From: a virus
IMG/VR virus record: IMGVR_UViG_3300009285_013578
Coordinates: 1 to 38,988 of that record
DNA: 38,988 bases
Reading direction: 5' to 3' (one strand)
Below the pieces are notes generated by a model that was not told the DNA's origin, did not search any database, and saw only the letters and a program-made list of their open reading frames with translations. Within the stretch, counting starts at the first letter, position 1. Every line of letters begins with the position of its first letter. Shown piece after piece: positions 31,333-38,548 of this stretch. Position numbers and translations under genes: made by a program.

Positions 31333-32492
31333 TGGCCAGGGACGTTGATTTATATAATATCGGAGATACGAACGAAGAGCTGCAAAGACACCTCATTGAA
31401 TTGCGGCGCGATTTTGATTCGCATAATCATGACGGCACAATCAGCCGCGCGTTTCAGAATTTATATGTTGAATCAATAGCTTCGCTTGCTTCTCTTTCGG
31501 TCCGCAAGACAAGCTTTAACGACAATACGGCAGGATTTTGGGTAGGTATCCATAATAATATCGCGAAGCTTTTTCTTGGGAGCGCGACCAATAGTTTGAA
31601 ATGGGATGGCACAACGCTGACTATAACCGGAACGATTACCGCGACAACCGGTACGATTGGGGGGTGGACGATTGGGACCAACTCTCTTGTCGGAGGCACA
31701 ATTACGCTTTCAACGGTAAGTGTAAGTGCGGCAGCGGGAACAATTAAGGTAGACGGCGGCAATACCAGAATTCTTGTAGGCAGCGGAATTGTTATTAGTG
31801 GCGTCAGCACCGGCACGATTACAGTAGGTAGCGGAATTACAATTGATGGCGCGAGTACCGGAACTATTACTGGTGGTATAATTCGGACAGCAGCAAGCGG
31901 GGCCAGGGTTGAAATAAACGGCACTTCAAACGCATTATTGTTTTACGGCGCAAGTACTCTTGACGGGCAAATCGCGGCTTCATCAAGTGGTATCGGCTTT
32001 TTTGATGGAAGTAGTAATTTATACGCAGTATTAACCGCGACTGGTTTTGGTCTCAGTCAGGGTAATATTGTCATTCCTTCCGCAAAAGCTTATCTGTGGG
32101 ATGATACCGGTACCGTTTTTATAGATAAATCATCTTCGACGGTTATAAGAATATCTGGAGGAGATTTGAATATTGCATCTGCCGGAAAACGCCTCAAGGT
32201 TGAAGGCGTTAGCCAACCGATTGCTCAACATGGATACGTCAATTCGAACGGAACAGCCGGAACTCCGTTTCCTTCAGGGTGGAGCGTCGCGCTTACAGCT
32301 ACGGGACGTTATACAGTAACTCACAACCTCGGAACTACCAACTATGTAGTACTAGCTATCGCTGCAGATGCAGCAGCTGTAAAATACTGCACGATAGAAT
32401 CACGGTCAACGAATAGTTTTATTGTAAGAATTGCTAATGTAACGCCAGCCCTTGAAGATAACGCCTTTATGTTCGTCTTGTTTCAAACATAA
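31332..32492 (+). CDS. Tail fibre protein
   Basis: A 386-residue fibre. The N-terminal 40 residues have LRRDFDSHNHDGTISRAFQN, a common fibre-attachment pattern. The middle is glycine/threonine/isoleucine-rich repeats (TITGTITATTGTIGGWTIGT, then TGTITVGSGITIDGASTGTI), which form elongated triple beta-helices. The C-terminal knob includes TATGRYTVTHNLGTTNYVVL, similar to the fibre after the capsid gene. It probably binds the host surface. It is coupled to the nozzle candidate by an overlapping stop and start. Confidence 0.75.
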   Translation: MARDVDLYNIGDTNEELQRHLIELRRDFDSHNHDGTISRAFQNLYVESIASLASLSVRKTSFNDNTAGFWVGIHNNIAKLFLGSATNSLKWDGTTLTITGTITATTGTIGGWTIGTNSLVGGTITLSTVSVSAAAGTIKVDGGNTRILVGSGIVISGVSTGTITVGSGITIDGASTGTITGGIIRTAASGARVEINGTSNALLFYGASTLDGQIAASSSGIGFFDGSSNLYAVLTATGFGLSQGNIVIPSAKAYLWDDTGTVFIDKSSSTVIRISGGDLNIASAGKRLKVEGVSQPIAQHGYVNSNGTAGTPFPSGWSVALTATGRYTVTHNLGTTNYVVLAIAADAAAVKYCTIESRSTNSFIVRIANVTPALEDNAFMFVLFQT

Positions 32493-32497
32493 AATTA

Positions 32498-32506
32498 TGA
32501 TATAAT
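32498..32506 (+). promoter_or_regulatory. Extended -10 promoter, leaderless start of the lysis genes
   Basis: TGATATAAT with TATAAT at 32501-32506, 6 nt before the ATG at 32513; TTGTTT lies 16 nt upstream of the box. It lets the lysis genes be expressed separately from the tail operon. Confidence 0.65.
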
Positions 32507-32512
32507 AATAAA

Positions 32513-32767
32513 ATGAGCATAGGACCCCGGGAATCAGACCAAAAAGTTGAGTTAAGCGTATTCAACCGGTTGCAATACAAGATTGGCAAAGCCGCGGAAA
32601 CGTATTTCGCGGATCCGGTCCATTATCTTTTTTATGGAACGCTCGGGCTTACGATAGCCGGATTATTTTTTGGAATGGAATTTTCTTGGAAGTTTTATTT
32701 GATATTGGGCGCTTTATGCGGAATTGAGGGCTTTAAATATTACCAAAAAACATGGAAGAAAAAATAA
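32513..32767 (+). CDS. Small membrane protein, holin-like
   Basis: An 84-residue protein with two hydrophobic segments, about residues 35-57 and 59-77, separated by a short turn, and a lysine-rich C-terminus. Its position at the head of the lysis cassette, next to the amidase, suits a holin that opens the inner membrane. No named holin family can be confirmed. The 3' end overlaps the next ATG by 16 nt. Confidence 0.55.
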   Translation: MSIGPRESDQKVELSVFNRLQYKIGKAAETYFADPVHYLFYGTLGLTIAGLFFGMEFSWKFYLILGALCGIEGFKYYQKTWKKK

Positions 32768-32940
32768 TTCAGATTTTAGTGCAAGGAGGATTAGCGAGTG
32801 TGGCTCTTGTTTCACTTTATTTTAACTATAAAATCGTGTCCAATCATATGCAGCACAATACAGAAAGCAACAAAGAGTTGACCAAGGTTTTGGGAGAGCT
32901 TAAAGAATTAATTAAAACGCATATTAAAAAAGATGAATAA
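32752..32940 (+). CDS. Small single-span membrane protein, holin or spanin-like
   Basis: A 62-residue protein with one N-terminal transmembrane segment (about residues 6-29) and a charged helical C-terminus (NKELTKVLGELKELIKTHIK). The layout resembles the BhlA/UviB-type small holins of Gram-positive phages. It overlaps both neighbours by 8-16 nt. It probably helps pore formation or regulates timing. Confidence 0.5.
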   Translation: MEEKIIQILVQGGLASVALVSLYFNYKIVSNHMQHNTESNKELTKVLGELKELIKTHIKKDE

Positions 32941-33436
32941 ACCGGAGGTAATCGTAATCCATCATACAGGCAACAACAACGGATTTGAAATTGATAATGA
33001 CTATCACCGTAAAAAGTGGTTGAAGCAATTCGGCACGGAGTTTAAATCCGAACTCGGTTATTCTATCGGGTATCAATGGTATTACGAAAAGAAAGAAAAA
33101 ATATGGATACAGGGGAGAAACGAATCTGAAGTAGGCGGGCATACGCTTGGCGACTGGAACAAGAAATCAATAGGAGTAGCCCTGGTAGGAAATTACAATG
33201 CTGAATTATTTGAATTTGGTCAGCAACTTGAAGATAAAATAAAAGATATTCGCTCTCGTTGGGGAAATCTCCCAATCAAGACACACGGAGAATTATATAG
33301 CACAAGTTGTCCTGGCAATAATCTCCAAGCGTGGGTAGATGAGTTTAGAAAGAAAGAAAAGCAGATCGGATTATTACAGACCCTTGTTTCCCTGTACCAA
33401 AAATTGATTGAATTATTAACCAAAGGTCGCAATTAA
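32933..33436 (+). CDS. N-acetylmuramoyl-L-alanine amidase endolysin (PGRP/T7-lysozyme-like)
   Basis: A 167-residue zinc amidase that cuts the bond between muramic acid and the peptide in peptidoglycan. It has the family's VIHHT near residues 8-12 (zinc ligand among H10/H11), H118 in KTHGEL and C126 in TSCPG; the H-H-C spacing matches T7 lysozyme closely. A short helical tail (GLLQTLVSLYQKLIELLTKG) follows the catalytic domain and may help membrane or wall binding. No signal peptide, so it depends on a holin. It lies among membrane-protein genes in a lysis cassette. Confidence 0.88.
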   Translation: MNKPEVIVIHHTGNNNGFEIDNDYHRKKWLKQFGTEFKSELGYSIGYQWYYEKKEKIWIQGRNESEVGGHTLGDWNKKSIGVALVGNYNAELFEFGQQLEDKIKDIRSRWGNLPIKTHGELYSTSCPGNNLQAWVDEFRKKEKQIGLLQTLVSLYQKLIELLTKGRN

Positions 33437-33446
33437 ATAAAATATC

Positions 33447-33680
33447 ATGACATATCCATCATTACTTCAAAGTTCGGTAGATTCAAGAAATCTATCACTA
33501 ACGGTCAAGGGTTTCCTTGCTGGTCTCATCCCGCTCGCGCTTTTTGCCAGCCATTATCTTGGCTTTGTGGAAATTAACGAGGGAGACCTTCTGGCGTTTG
33601 TCGAAGCGGCCGGCGCGGTAGTTTCTTCCGCAATGGTTTTGTATGGCGTGGCCCGTAAGATCGCAGTCAAGTTCCGTTAA
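33447..33680 (+). CDS. Two-span membrane protein, candidate holin
   Basis: A 77-residue protein with two hydrophobic segments (about residues 22-41 and 49-68) joined by an acidic loop (VEINEGDLL), and a basic C-terminus (RKIAVKFR). This topology fits a class II holin. It follows the amidase by 10 nt. With two other membrane proteins beside the amidase, which one is the true holin is unclear. Confidence 0.6.
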   Translation: MTYPSLLQSSVDSRNLSLTVKGFLAGLIPLALFASHYLGFVEINEGDLLAFVEAAGAVVSSAMVLYGVARKIAVKFR

Positions 33681-33695
33681 TATTGATTTTAAATG

Positions 33696-33704
33696 TGGTA
33701 TAAT
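33696..33704 (+). promoter_or_regulatory. Extended -10 promoter with a 37-nt leader
   Basis: TGGTATAAT with TATAAT at 33699-33704. Start of transcription is predicted near 33711; the next ATG is at 33748. The leader includes a GTG-initiated 6-codon mini-ORF, probably meaningless. Confidence 0.55.
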
Positions 33705-33747
33705 ATTAAAACGGTGACAGTCGCAGCCGGTTAACTAATTTACTAAA

Positions 33748-33846
33748 ATGGACGAATTAAATAAAGACGATGTTGCTACTCCGGAAGCGCCGGACGCAGA
33801 CGTCCCAGTAGAACCACCGAAGCCGGAAGAAGAACCAGCTGGCTAA
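33748..33846 (+). CDS. Small acidic proline-rich ORF of unknown function
   Basis: A 32-residue protein, strongly acidic and rich in proline (EAPDADVPVEPPKPEEEPAG). It has its own upstream promoter and a terminator just downstream, which argues that it is expressed rather than chance. Disordered acidic peptides can mimic DNA or bind host proteins, but no family is recognised. Confidence 0.4.
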   Translation: MDELNKDDVATPEAPDADVPVEPPKPEEEPAG

Positions 33847-33854
33847 TAAGGCCG

Positions 33855-33909
33855 AAAAAAAACACCCCTCCCCGGGTTTTCATCTTCCCGGGACAAAGGG
33901 GTGCTTTTT
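33855..33909. terminator. Bidirectional terminator between convergent units
   Basis: CACCCCT (33863-33869) pairs with AGGGGTG (33897-33903) and an inner CCCGGG pairs with CCCGGG, with eight A on the left and five T on the right. It serves the plus-strand lysis unit and the minus-strand recombination unit. Confidence 0.8.
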
Positions 33910-33910
33910 G

Positions 33911-34243
33911 TTATCTGCGAGGAATTTGGCTTTGCGGCGCGTCGTATAAATTGACTACGAATTCTCCATCTTCAAGAGCCGCGGTTTCAAAGCCGATATC
34001 CTTTAAATAAATATCGGACCGGCCATTCTTATCAAGGAATTTGCGAAGCTCAAAGAATAAATTTTGCAATGCTACGTTAAGTGTAAGCTCCTTTTTAGCC
34101 ATCACTAAAACTTGGGCATTGTAATCTTCGCGTAGATCTCTCCATTCCTTCGCGGCTTTTTTAAAACCATCGGGAAGGAAAATTGATTTCCCCCCGGACT
34201 CGGAGACGATTTTTGACCAATTTCTTTTTTCTTGATTAAGCAT
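33911..34243 (-). CDS. Protein of unknown function in the recombination unit
   Basis: A 110-residue mixed helix-strand protein with a basic middle (KKAAKEWRDLREDYNAQVLV) and an acidic C-terminal region (FETAALEDGEFVVNLYDA). Its 5' end overlaps the RusA-like gene by 8 nt, so it is the last member of that coupled set, ending at the bidirectional terminator. No family is recognised. Confidence 0.55.
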   Translation of the reverse strand: MLNQEKRNWSKIVSESGGKSIFLPDGFKKAAKEWRDLREDYNAQVLVMAKKELTLNVALQNLFFELRKFLDKNGRSDIYLKDIGFETAALEDGEFVVNLYDAPQSQIPRR

Positions 34244-34649
34244 TTGTAATTTGAATTTCTAACCAATCTTCGTTTTTCTCGACCTTTTCCTGGCCCATAT
34301 GGCCAACATTCTTCTTGTTTTTCTGTTTTGGGAGTGCAACAACCTCGATGATCGTGCGCGCAACGTATTCAGGAGAATCCTCTTTGATAATTTCAAAGGC
34401 AACAAGCGCGTCTTCAAAGCATTTAATAAGATACGAACAGTTAGTGGAATCGAGCGGTTTTGAGCCAAAAACGAATTTATAAAGGATTTGAACTGGGTAC
34501 GATTCAACGCGTTGAATTGGTCTGCAATGCCATCCTGCAAGAGCAAGGATGCTATCTTTAAATTGTTTGCGTTTGGCCCAGTGTACTCCCGCATAAATTT
34601 TGTTTGTTGACTCTTTGTACCCGGTTATGGGAATACGATACGTAATCAT
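34236..34649 (-). CDS. rusA: RusA-like Holliday junction resolvase
   Basis: A 137-residue enzyme that cuts four-way DNA junctions made during recombination or replication. The RusA pattern is seen in STNKIYAGVHWAKRKQFKDS, then LDSTNCSYLIKCFEDAL and IIKEDSPEYVA. D67, E79/D80 and D91 are candidate metal ligands and K76 a conserved lysine; the usual D-x-D-N reads D-S-T-N, as in some other phage relatives by recollection. The size fits (RusA is about 120). The leaderless promoter at 34656-34664 precedes it. Confidence 0.75.
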   Translation of the reverse strand: MITYRIPITGYKESTNKIYAGVHWAKRKQFKDSILALAGWHCRPIQRVESYPVQILYKFVFGSKPLDSTNCSYLIKCFEDALVAFEIIKEDSPEYVARTIIEVVALPKQKNKKNVGHMGQEKVEKNEDWLEIQITNA

Positions 34650-34655
34650 ACTCCC

Positions 34656-34664
34656 ATTTTATCA
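34656..34664 (-). promoter_or_regulatory. Extended -10 promoter, leaderless start (minus strand)
   Basis: Minus-strand TGATAAAAT, with TAAAAT at 34661-34656, 6 nt before the ATG at 34649. The TGA stop of the upstream gene supplies the TG. This shows the same spacing rule on the other strand. Confidence 0.55.
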
Positions 34665-34913
34665 TTTATCGGGGTTATTTGCGTTTGCAGCCGTAGAATT
34701 CTGATCTATTGGTACGTTGGGCAGTACAACTTTCGCGGGCAGTTGACCGGCAAGTTCGGGATTCTTGTTCTCGGACTCCACAAGCTCCCGGTCATGCACT
34801 CCTTTCTCAACTTTGGTAACCGCTTCCTCAAAACTATCGCAATTTACCACCTGCAGGACTTCTTTCTGGCCACGCGCGTTTTTTCTTTCTATCGAATAAT
34901 TATATTTTGCCAT
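34662..34913 (-). CDS. Small protein of unknown function
   Basis: An 83-residue protein with a beta-rich N-terminus (YNYSIERKNARGQKEVLQVV) and a disordered C-terminus rich in proline, asparagine and alanine. It starts 1 nt after the dehydratase stop. The TGA stop forms part of the next promoter. No family is recognised. Confidence 0.5.
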   Translation of the reverse strand: MAKYNYSIERKNARGQKEVLQVVNCDSFEEAVTKVEKGVHDRELVESENKNPELAGQLPAKVVLPNVPIDQNSTAANANNPDK

Positions 34914-34914
34914 G

Positions 34915-35937
34915 TTATAAACCTAACCAATTTTTATGTTCAAGATACCACTTTACGGTCTTTTGAAGTGAATCTTCGAACTTTAATGGTGACGACCATC
35001 CCATTTGTTTTATTTTTTCTCCGGAAAGCGCGTACCTTGTGTCATGGCCCGGGCGGCTGGAATGTACGTCAGTAATTTCGTATCGTAACGGCAAACCAAT
35101 AATATCTGCGATCAGTTGAGCCATTGCTAAATTGTCCATTTCCTTTTCTCCAACAACATTAAATCTATCAGGGCGATCAACGTCCGGATATTGATTTATG
35201 GAATGATTTTTAAGAAGAAAAAGAAGCGCATCGGCATGATTTCTCGCGTGCAAGTAAAATCTTGAACCAGCCCTCTTGCCATCGGGATATCCATGAATCT
35301 GTACAACTTCATTGGTCAAAACTTTCTTTATAATCAATGGGATAAACTTCTCGGGGTCTTGGAATTCTCCCAGGTTATTCATAGTATTGGTAATAATCAA
35401 TGGTAGTCCGTATGTCCTCCAGTAGGATATGGCGATGGCTTCCTGTGCCGCTTTTGATGCCGCATAAGGATTGGATGGAATTATGGGAGACCACTCTTTG
35501 TGGTTTACACCCTCCGGAGCGCTTCCATAACACTCGTCAGTCGATATCTGAATAAACTTTTTCGGCTTCACTTCGCGGGCAAATTCCAGCATCATCAGAA
35601 TCAAATCAACGTTATTTCTTACAAAGGAAACCGGATCGGAGATAGAACGATCAACGTGGGATTCCGAAGCAATATTTACGATATAATCTACTTTCCCAAT
35701 CTTACTTTTCGTAAAGTTTGAAAAAGGAGCAGTGAGATCGTGAGTGATAATCGTTACGCGTTCTTTGTATTTTTGATAATGGTCGTTCTCTAAAATTCTT
35801 TCCGGAATTCCTCGATGCGTCCAGCTCGCTACGCCAACAATATCCCAGTCAGTATTGAGCAAGAAATGACTCAGGGTATGAGAACCTATAAATCCTCCAA
35901 TTCCGCTAAGCAATACTCTTTTTTTTATGTTTTCCAT
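34915..35937 (-). CDS. RmlB-like nucleotide-sugar 4,6-dehydratase
   Basis: A 340-residue extended SDR enzyme; RmlB converts dTDP-glucose to a 4-keto-6-deoxy sugar. The NAD-binding loop GIGGFIG is at residues 12-18. The catalytic set is present: STDECYG (T133, D134, E135, as in RmlB) and YAASK (Y158, K162). NTMNNLGEFQDPEKFIPLII and SRFYLHARNHADALLFLL match the family's later motifs. The donor sugar nucleotide (dTDP or GDP) cannot be read. ATG at 35937 is used; an earlier ATG at 35964 adds nine residues. It is a metabolic gene in a recombination unit, perhaps supplying the glycosyltransferase island. Confidence 0.85.
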   Translation of the reverse strand: MENIKKRVLLSGIGGFIGSHTLSHFLLNTDWDIVGVASWTHRGIPERILENDHYQKYKERVTIITHDLTAPFSNFTKSKIGKVDYIVNIASESHVDRSISDPVSFVRNNVDLILMMLEFAREVKPKKFIQISTDECYGSAPEGVNHKEWSPIIPSNPYAASKAAQEAIAISYWRTYGLPLIITNTMNNLGEFQDPEKFIPLIIKKVLTNEVVQIHGYPDGKRAGSRFYLHARNHADALLFLLKNHSINQYPDVDRPDRFNVVGEKEMDNLAMAQLIADIIGLPLRYEITDVHSSRPGHDTRYALSGEKIKQMGWSSPLKFEDSLQKTVKWYLEHKNWLGL

Positions 35938-36364
35938 GATGTACTTGAGAATGATGTTTCGCACATAACCAGACGACTTTTAATTTTTCGAAATAATTTG
36001 GGTGATGTGCGTGACTCTTTTTTGCCCCGCACTTAATACAGGGCATTCTTTTAATCTTTTTATTTCTTAAGGCGTTATCTACTGCGAAGTGGGCCTTGCG
36101 CGCCGCTTCATTTCTCGCGCGCCATTGTAACTTATACCCGTTCATCTTTTCTCTATTTTTTTCAGCCCATTCTTTGTTACGCTTTCGGTTTCGTGCGTAA
36201 TTCTTGTAATAAGATTTTCTGGATCTAAGTTTTGATGGCCCGGGATTCTCATAATATTCTTTTTTCCGACAATCCTTGCATGAGGATTTTCTTCCCCTCT
36301 TCGTCCCAGAGCGTTTATGAAAATCTTCTGAACTCTTTTCTTTTTTACAAGAACCGCACTTCAT
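35906..36364 (-). CDS. HNH-like zinc-finger protein, probable phage nuclease
   Basis: A 152-residue basic protein. An N-terminal zinc finger (MKCGSC and CKDC) precedes a lysine/arginine-rich helix. The C-terminal module is CIKCGAKKSHAHHPNYFEK, then VVWLCAKHHSQVHHG, a common phage HNH-like arrangement (CxxC...HxHH...C...HH). It may cut or bind DNA. The gene overlaps the dehydratase by 32 nt and the next zinc-ribbon gene by a TAATG. It may be a mobile gene or a normal part of the recombination unit. Confidence 0.65.
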   Translation of the reverse strand: MKCGSCKKEKSSEDFHKRSGTKRGRKSSCKDCRKKEYYENPGPSKLRSRKSYYKNYARNRKRNKEWAEKNREKMNGYKLQWRARNEAARKAHFAVDNALRNKKIKRMPCIKCGAKKSHAHHPNYFEKLKVVWLCAKHHSQVHHGKHKKKSIA

Positions 36365-36531
36365 TATTGGTTTTCCCTTCGATTCTCGTACCTTTGTTTC
36401 TTTTTAATGCGGCATTCTTTGCAGCGCTTCGCCTTTTCAAATCCCCTGCCGGTGTAAAACTCCTGATCTGCTCCCGAGAATTCAAACTGAGTTCCGCAAT
36501 CAATACAATCTAAATATTCACTTTGATTCAT
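36364..36531 (-). CDS. Zinc-ribbon protein (zf_Tbcl-like)
   Basis: A 55-residue protein with a single zinc site: LDCIDCGTQFEFSGADQEFY, then GFEKAKRCKECR. The pattern CxxCG...F...EQ.FY..GF...KRC..CR matches a probable zinc-ribbon family seen in many bacteria and phages. ATG at 36531 is used; a TTG at 36552 would overlap the upstream gene further. The C-terminus is highly basic, so nucleic acid binding is likely. Confidence 0.65.
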   Translation of the reverse strand: MNQSEYLDCIDCGTQFEFSGADQEFYTGRGFEKAKRCKECRIKKKQRYENRRENQ

Positions 36532-36823
36532 TTTTGCTTTCTCTAAATTCAAGTTGTTCCACCTCGACGAAGGTGGCGGTGCCGATGGCTTCTTCGTTGG
36601 CTTTGGCTTCCTTGATCGATTCTATCAATTCGTCCAAGGCCGGACTATAAGTCCACCGTTTCACCTTTTTAATGTTAAAGTTTCCCAAGTTCGTTGGCAA
36701 TTTATCAAGGCCGGCGGAAACAAGCTCCTCCTTAATAATCGGATTAAGTTCTTCAACCCGGGCTTTGATCTGTTTTTCTTTTATTTTGAGTTCCGCATAT
36801 TCGCGGAATAATTCTGGTTTCAT
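36518..36823 (-). CDS. Coiled-coil protein paired with the nuclease
   Basis: A 101-residue protein. The N-terminal 45 residues form a coiled coil (EYAELKIKEKQIKARVEELN); then FNIKKVKRWTYSPALDELIE and GTATFVEVEQLEF. Similar short proteins with the KRWTYSPAL pattern sit beside Cas4-like nucleases in other phages (recollection, not a search). The start and the nuclease stop overlap by an ATGA. It may be a partner or regulator of the nuclease. Confidence 0.55.
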   Translation of the reverse strand: MKPELFREYAELKIKEKQIKARVEELNPIIKEELVSAGLDKLPTNLGNFNIKKVKRWTYSPALDELIESIKEAKANEEAIGTATFVEVEQLEFRESKNESK

Positions 36824-37803
36824 AATTGCATGAATTCTCCTACCGACTTTTGATTATCTTTGCGCAAAGAACGAATATACTGGATCCCATTACTTGTCCG
36901 CACCATTGATTTCGCATATCGGCATAAAATTGAAGGCGATTTCAAATCTTCAACTTTATAAGTACAATCCACCTTGCTCAGCTTTAAGATAAAACTCCTT
37001 TCCGGAGTCACTTTTACCAGATTAAGAAACATAAAATAGTAAAGCGCGACTTGAAAAAAATAATGATCTTTGAACTGGTTGGAGGTTTTGATATCCATCA
37101 ATACGAATTTACGCCTCCATTTCGTTCCGCATTTCAAGCAAGTTGAACGCATCTCCTTACCGCAATCTTTGCAATCCGCAACCTTATGATGGTCCATTTT
37201 AACGTGATCGCAGTTGGGATTTTCTCTACCTATAACCCAATCCATAATTCCGATGTCATCAAGCGTGCCGGCGATCTCCAAATCATGCGAATAAACAAAT
37301 AATTCCGTAGCAATAGGTTCATATCTTGTTTTGACGCAAAATGTTTCAAGGGCCGAAAGCGCGGACTTCATACGAATATCGGGATTGTCGGGAGGAATAT
37401 AGTCCAGAACGTTGGCGGGCCGGATGCCCGTTTTGATCCAGTTTTCAAAATACTTTTGCCTGGCGTTATGAATTTCCGTGCCGATATCTCCCGCGTCAAC
37501 CAACACGTCAACCGAAGCGCGCGCGGCAAAATCCAGATGTTCCATGATATTGGAATCGTTAAATTCCTTATATTTACGGAACACGTACTGAATTGCTTGA
37601 TTCATCTTATAATTTATCAGCGACTCGTCTTTTATAATCTGGATCTTGCCAGTAACGGAGGGGTAAACATTTCCGGTGTTTCCTTCCTTATCCGGAGTCA
37701 TAATCTTATAGAAGTGTCCCTTCTCGTTATGCACCGGTACTACGCTTCCTTCGGGAATTGCCTTATTTATTTGTTGACGGATAAAATCCGCGCTTAGTTT
37801 CAT
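36820..37803 (-). CDS. PD-(D/E)XK nuclease, Cas4/RecB-like, with inserted zinc ribbon
   Basis: A 327-residue nuclease of the RecB/Cas4 type that would process DNA ends. Motifs in order: GTEIH (H112), ATELFVYS (E167), GTLDDIG (D182), MDIKTS (D237, K239) and FQVALYYF (Q251, Y255). Between the third and fourth motifs sits an extra zinc-ribbon-like insert: C198, then CKDC (211-214) and CLKC (222-225) with several histidines. The insert is absent from simple RecB-like nucleases and may replace the iron-sulfur cluster of Cas4 in structure. It is coupled to the coiled-coil gene downstream. Confidence 0.8.
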   Translation of the reverse strand: MKLSADFIRQQINKAIPEGSVVPVHNEKGHFYKIMTPDKEGNTGNVYPSVTGKIQIIKDESLINYKMNQAIQYVFRKYKEFNDSNIMEHLDFAARASVDVLVDAGDIGTEIHNARQKYFENWIKTGIRPANVLDYIPPDNPDIRMKSALSALETFCVKTRYEPIATELFVYSHDLEIAGTLDDIGIMDWVIGRENPNCDHVKMDHHKVADCKDCGKEMRSTCLKCGTKWRRKFVLMDIKTSNQFKDHYFFQVALYYFMFLNLVKVTPERSFILKLSKVDCTYKVEDLKSPSILCRYAKSMVRTSNGIQYIRSLRKDNQKSVGEFMQL

Positions 37804-37809
37804 CTTTTT

Positions 37810-38241
37810 TTATTCAATATCAGTCGCTTGTTCGCCTTGATAATTCGGGTCCATCTCTCCGATGAAAACACTGATTATCTTTGCGGCGTTATGACCAGGC
37901 GTTGTGGGCGGGCGTTCCTCGACGAAACGCAATCCGACTACCTGACCTATCTTCGCGGATTTAAGCTGGGCCTTGACCGCGCCTTTCGCGAAATAAGAAT
38001 AAAATTCTCCGGCTTTAATGTCGGTAACATCGGCCTGAGGAACTTTATCAACAATGTCGTGAAATGAACCGCCATGCATCTTGAACTCGTAGATCGTCTG
38101 CATTTCACGCTTTGCGGAAAGCTTATTTTCAATCTCCCGGGTGTTATCAACTACGGTTCCCTTAAACCAGTCGCCGACTTTGCCGAATTTAACCTGGGGC
38201 CTCTTGGCCTCAGTCATACCTGCAAATGGATCGTTGCTCAT
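37810..38241 (-). CDS. Putative ssDNA-binding (OB-fold-like) protein
   Basis: A 143-residue protein, probably beta-barrel: KFGKVGDWFKGTVVDNTREI, IYEFKMHGGSFHDIVDK, then AQLKSAKIGQVVGLRFVEER. The C-terminus is acidic (PNYQGEQATDIE), a feature of single-stranded DNA-binding proteins that recruit partners. It lies 6 nt upstream of the nuclease in the same unit, which fits a DNA repair or replication role. No signature motif proves it. Confidence 0.45.
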   Translation of the reverse strand: MSNDPFAGMTEAKRPQVKFGKVGDWFKGTVVDNTREIENKLSAKREMQTIYEFKMHGGSFHDIVDKVPQADVTDIKAGEFYSYFAKGAVKAQLKSAKIGQVVGLRFVEERPPTTPGHNAAKIISVFIGEMDPNYQGEQATDIE

Positions 38242-38261
38242 TTTAAATGGTTATGATTATT

Positions 38262-38462
38262 TTAATTTCGACCTTTTAGTTTTCTTTCCTTTTTTCTTTT
38301 TTCCCATCCATAGCGATTATTAATCGCGAAAAATATCGTTGTCCTTGAAATTTGAAGTTTTTCGGATATCTCGGAATAAGTATAACCTATTCTATATAGC
38401 GCGCGGATCTCTTTGTCGCGCAGCGCTTTGATTTCTTTAGAACGCGAGGGAATTACCTTCAT
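38262..38462 (-). CDS. Small HTH DNA-binding protein
   Basis: A 66-residue protein. A helix-turn-helix like that of sigma-factor region 4 or resolvases occupies residues 16-50 (LYRIGYTYSEISEKLQISRT), with a lysine-rich C-terminus. It could be a regulator of the minus-strand unit. ATG at 38462 is used, coupled to the upstream 29-residue ORF by an ATGA. A longer frame, to 38552, lies inside that ORF and is rejected. Confidence 0.6.
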   Translation of the reverse strand: MKVIPSRSKEIKALRDKEIRALYRIGYTYSEISEKLQISRTTIFFAINNRYGWEKRKKERKLKGRN

Positions 38463-38548
38463 GACAAAGTTATTACTGCCGTTACCACAGCTCCAATTAA
38501 AATTCCAAAAAGTACTCCTTTCCAAAATCTTAATTCCACTTCGTTCAT
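38459..38548 (-). CDS. Tiny single-span membrane protein
   Basis: A 29-residue ORF: MNEVELRFWKGVLFGILIGA, then VVTAVITLS. Residues about 11-27 form a transmembrane helix. The stop overlaps the HTH start by an ATGA, and direct repeats lie directly upstream. Such tiny membrane proteins occur in phages but are easily missed. Function is unknown. Confidence 0.45.
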   Translation of the reverse strand: MNEVELRFWKGVLFGILIGAVVTAVITLS

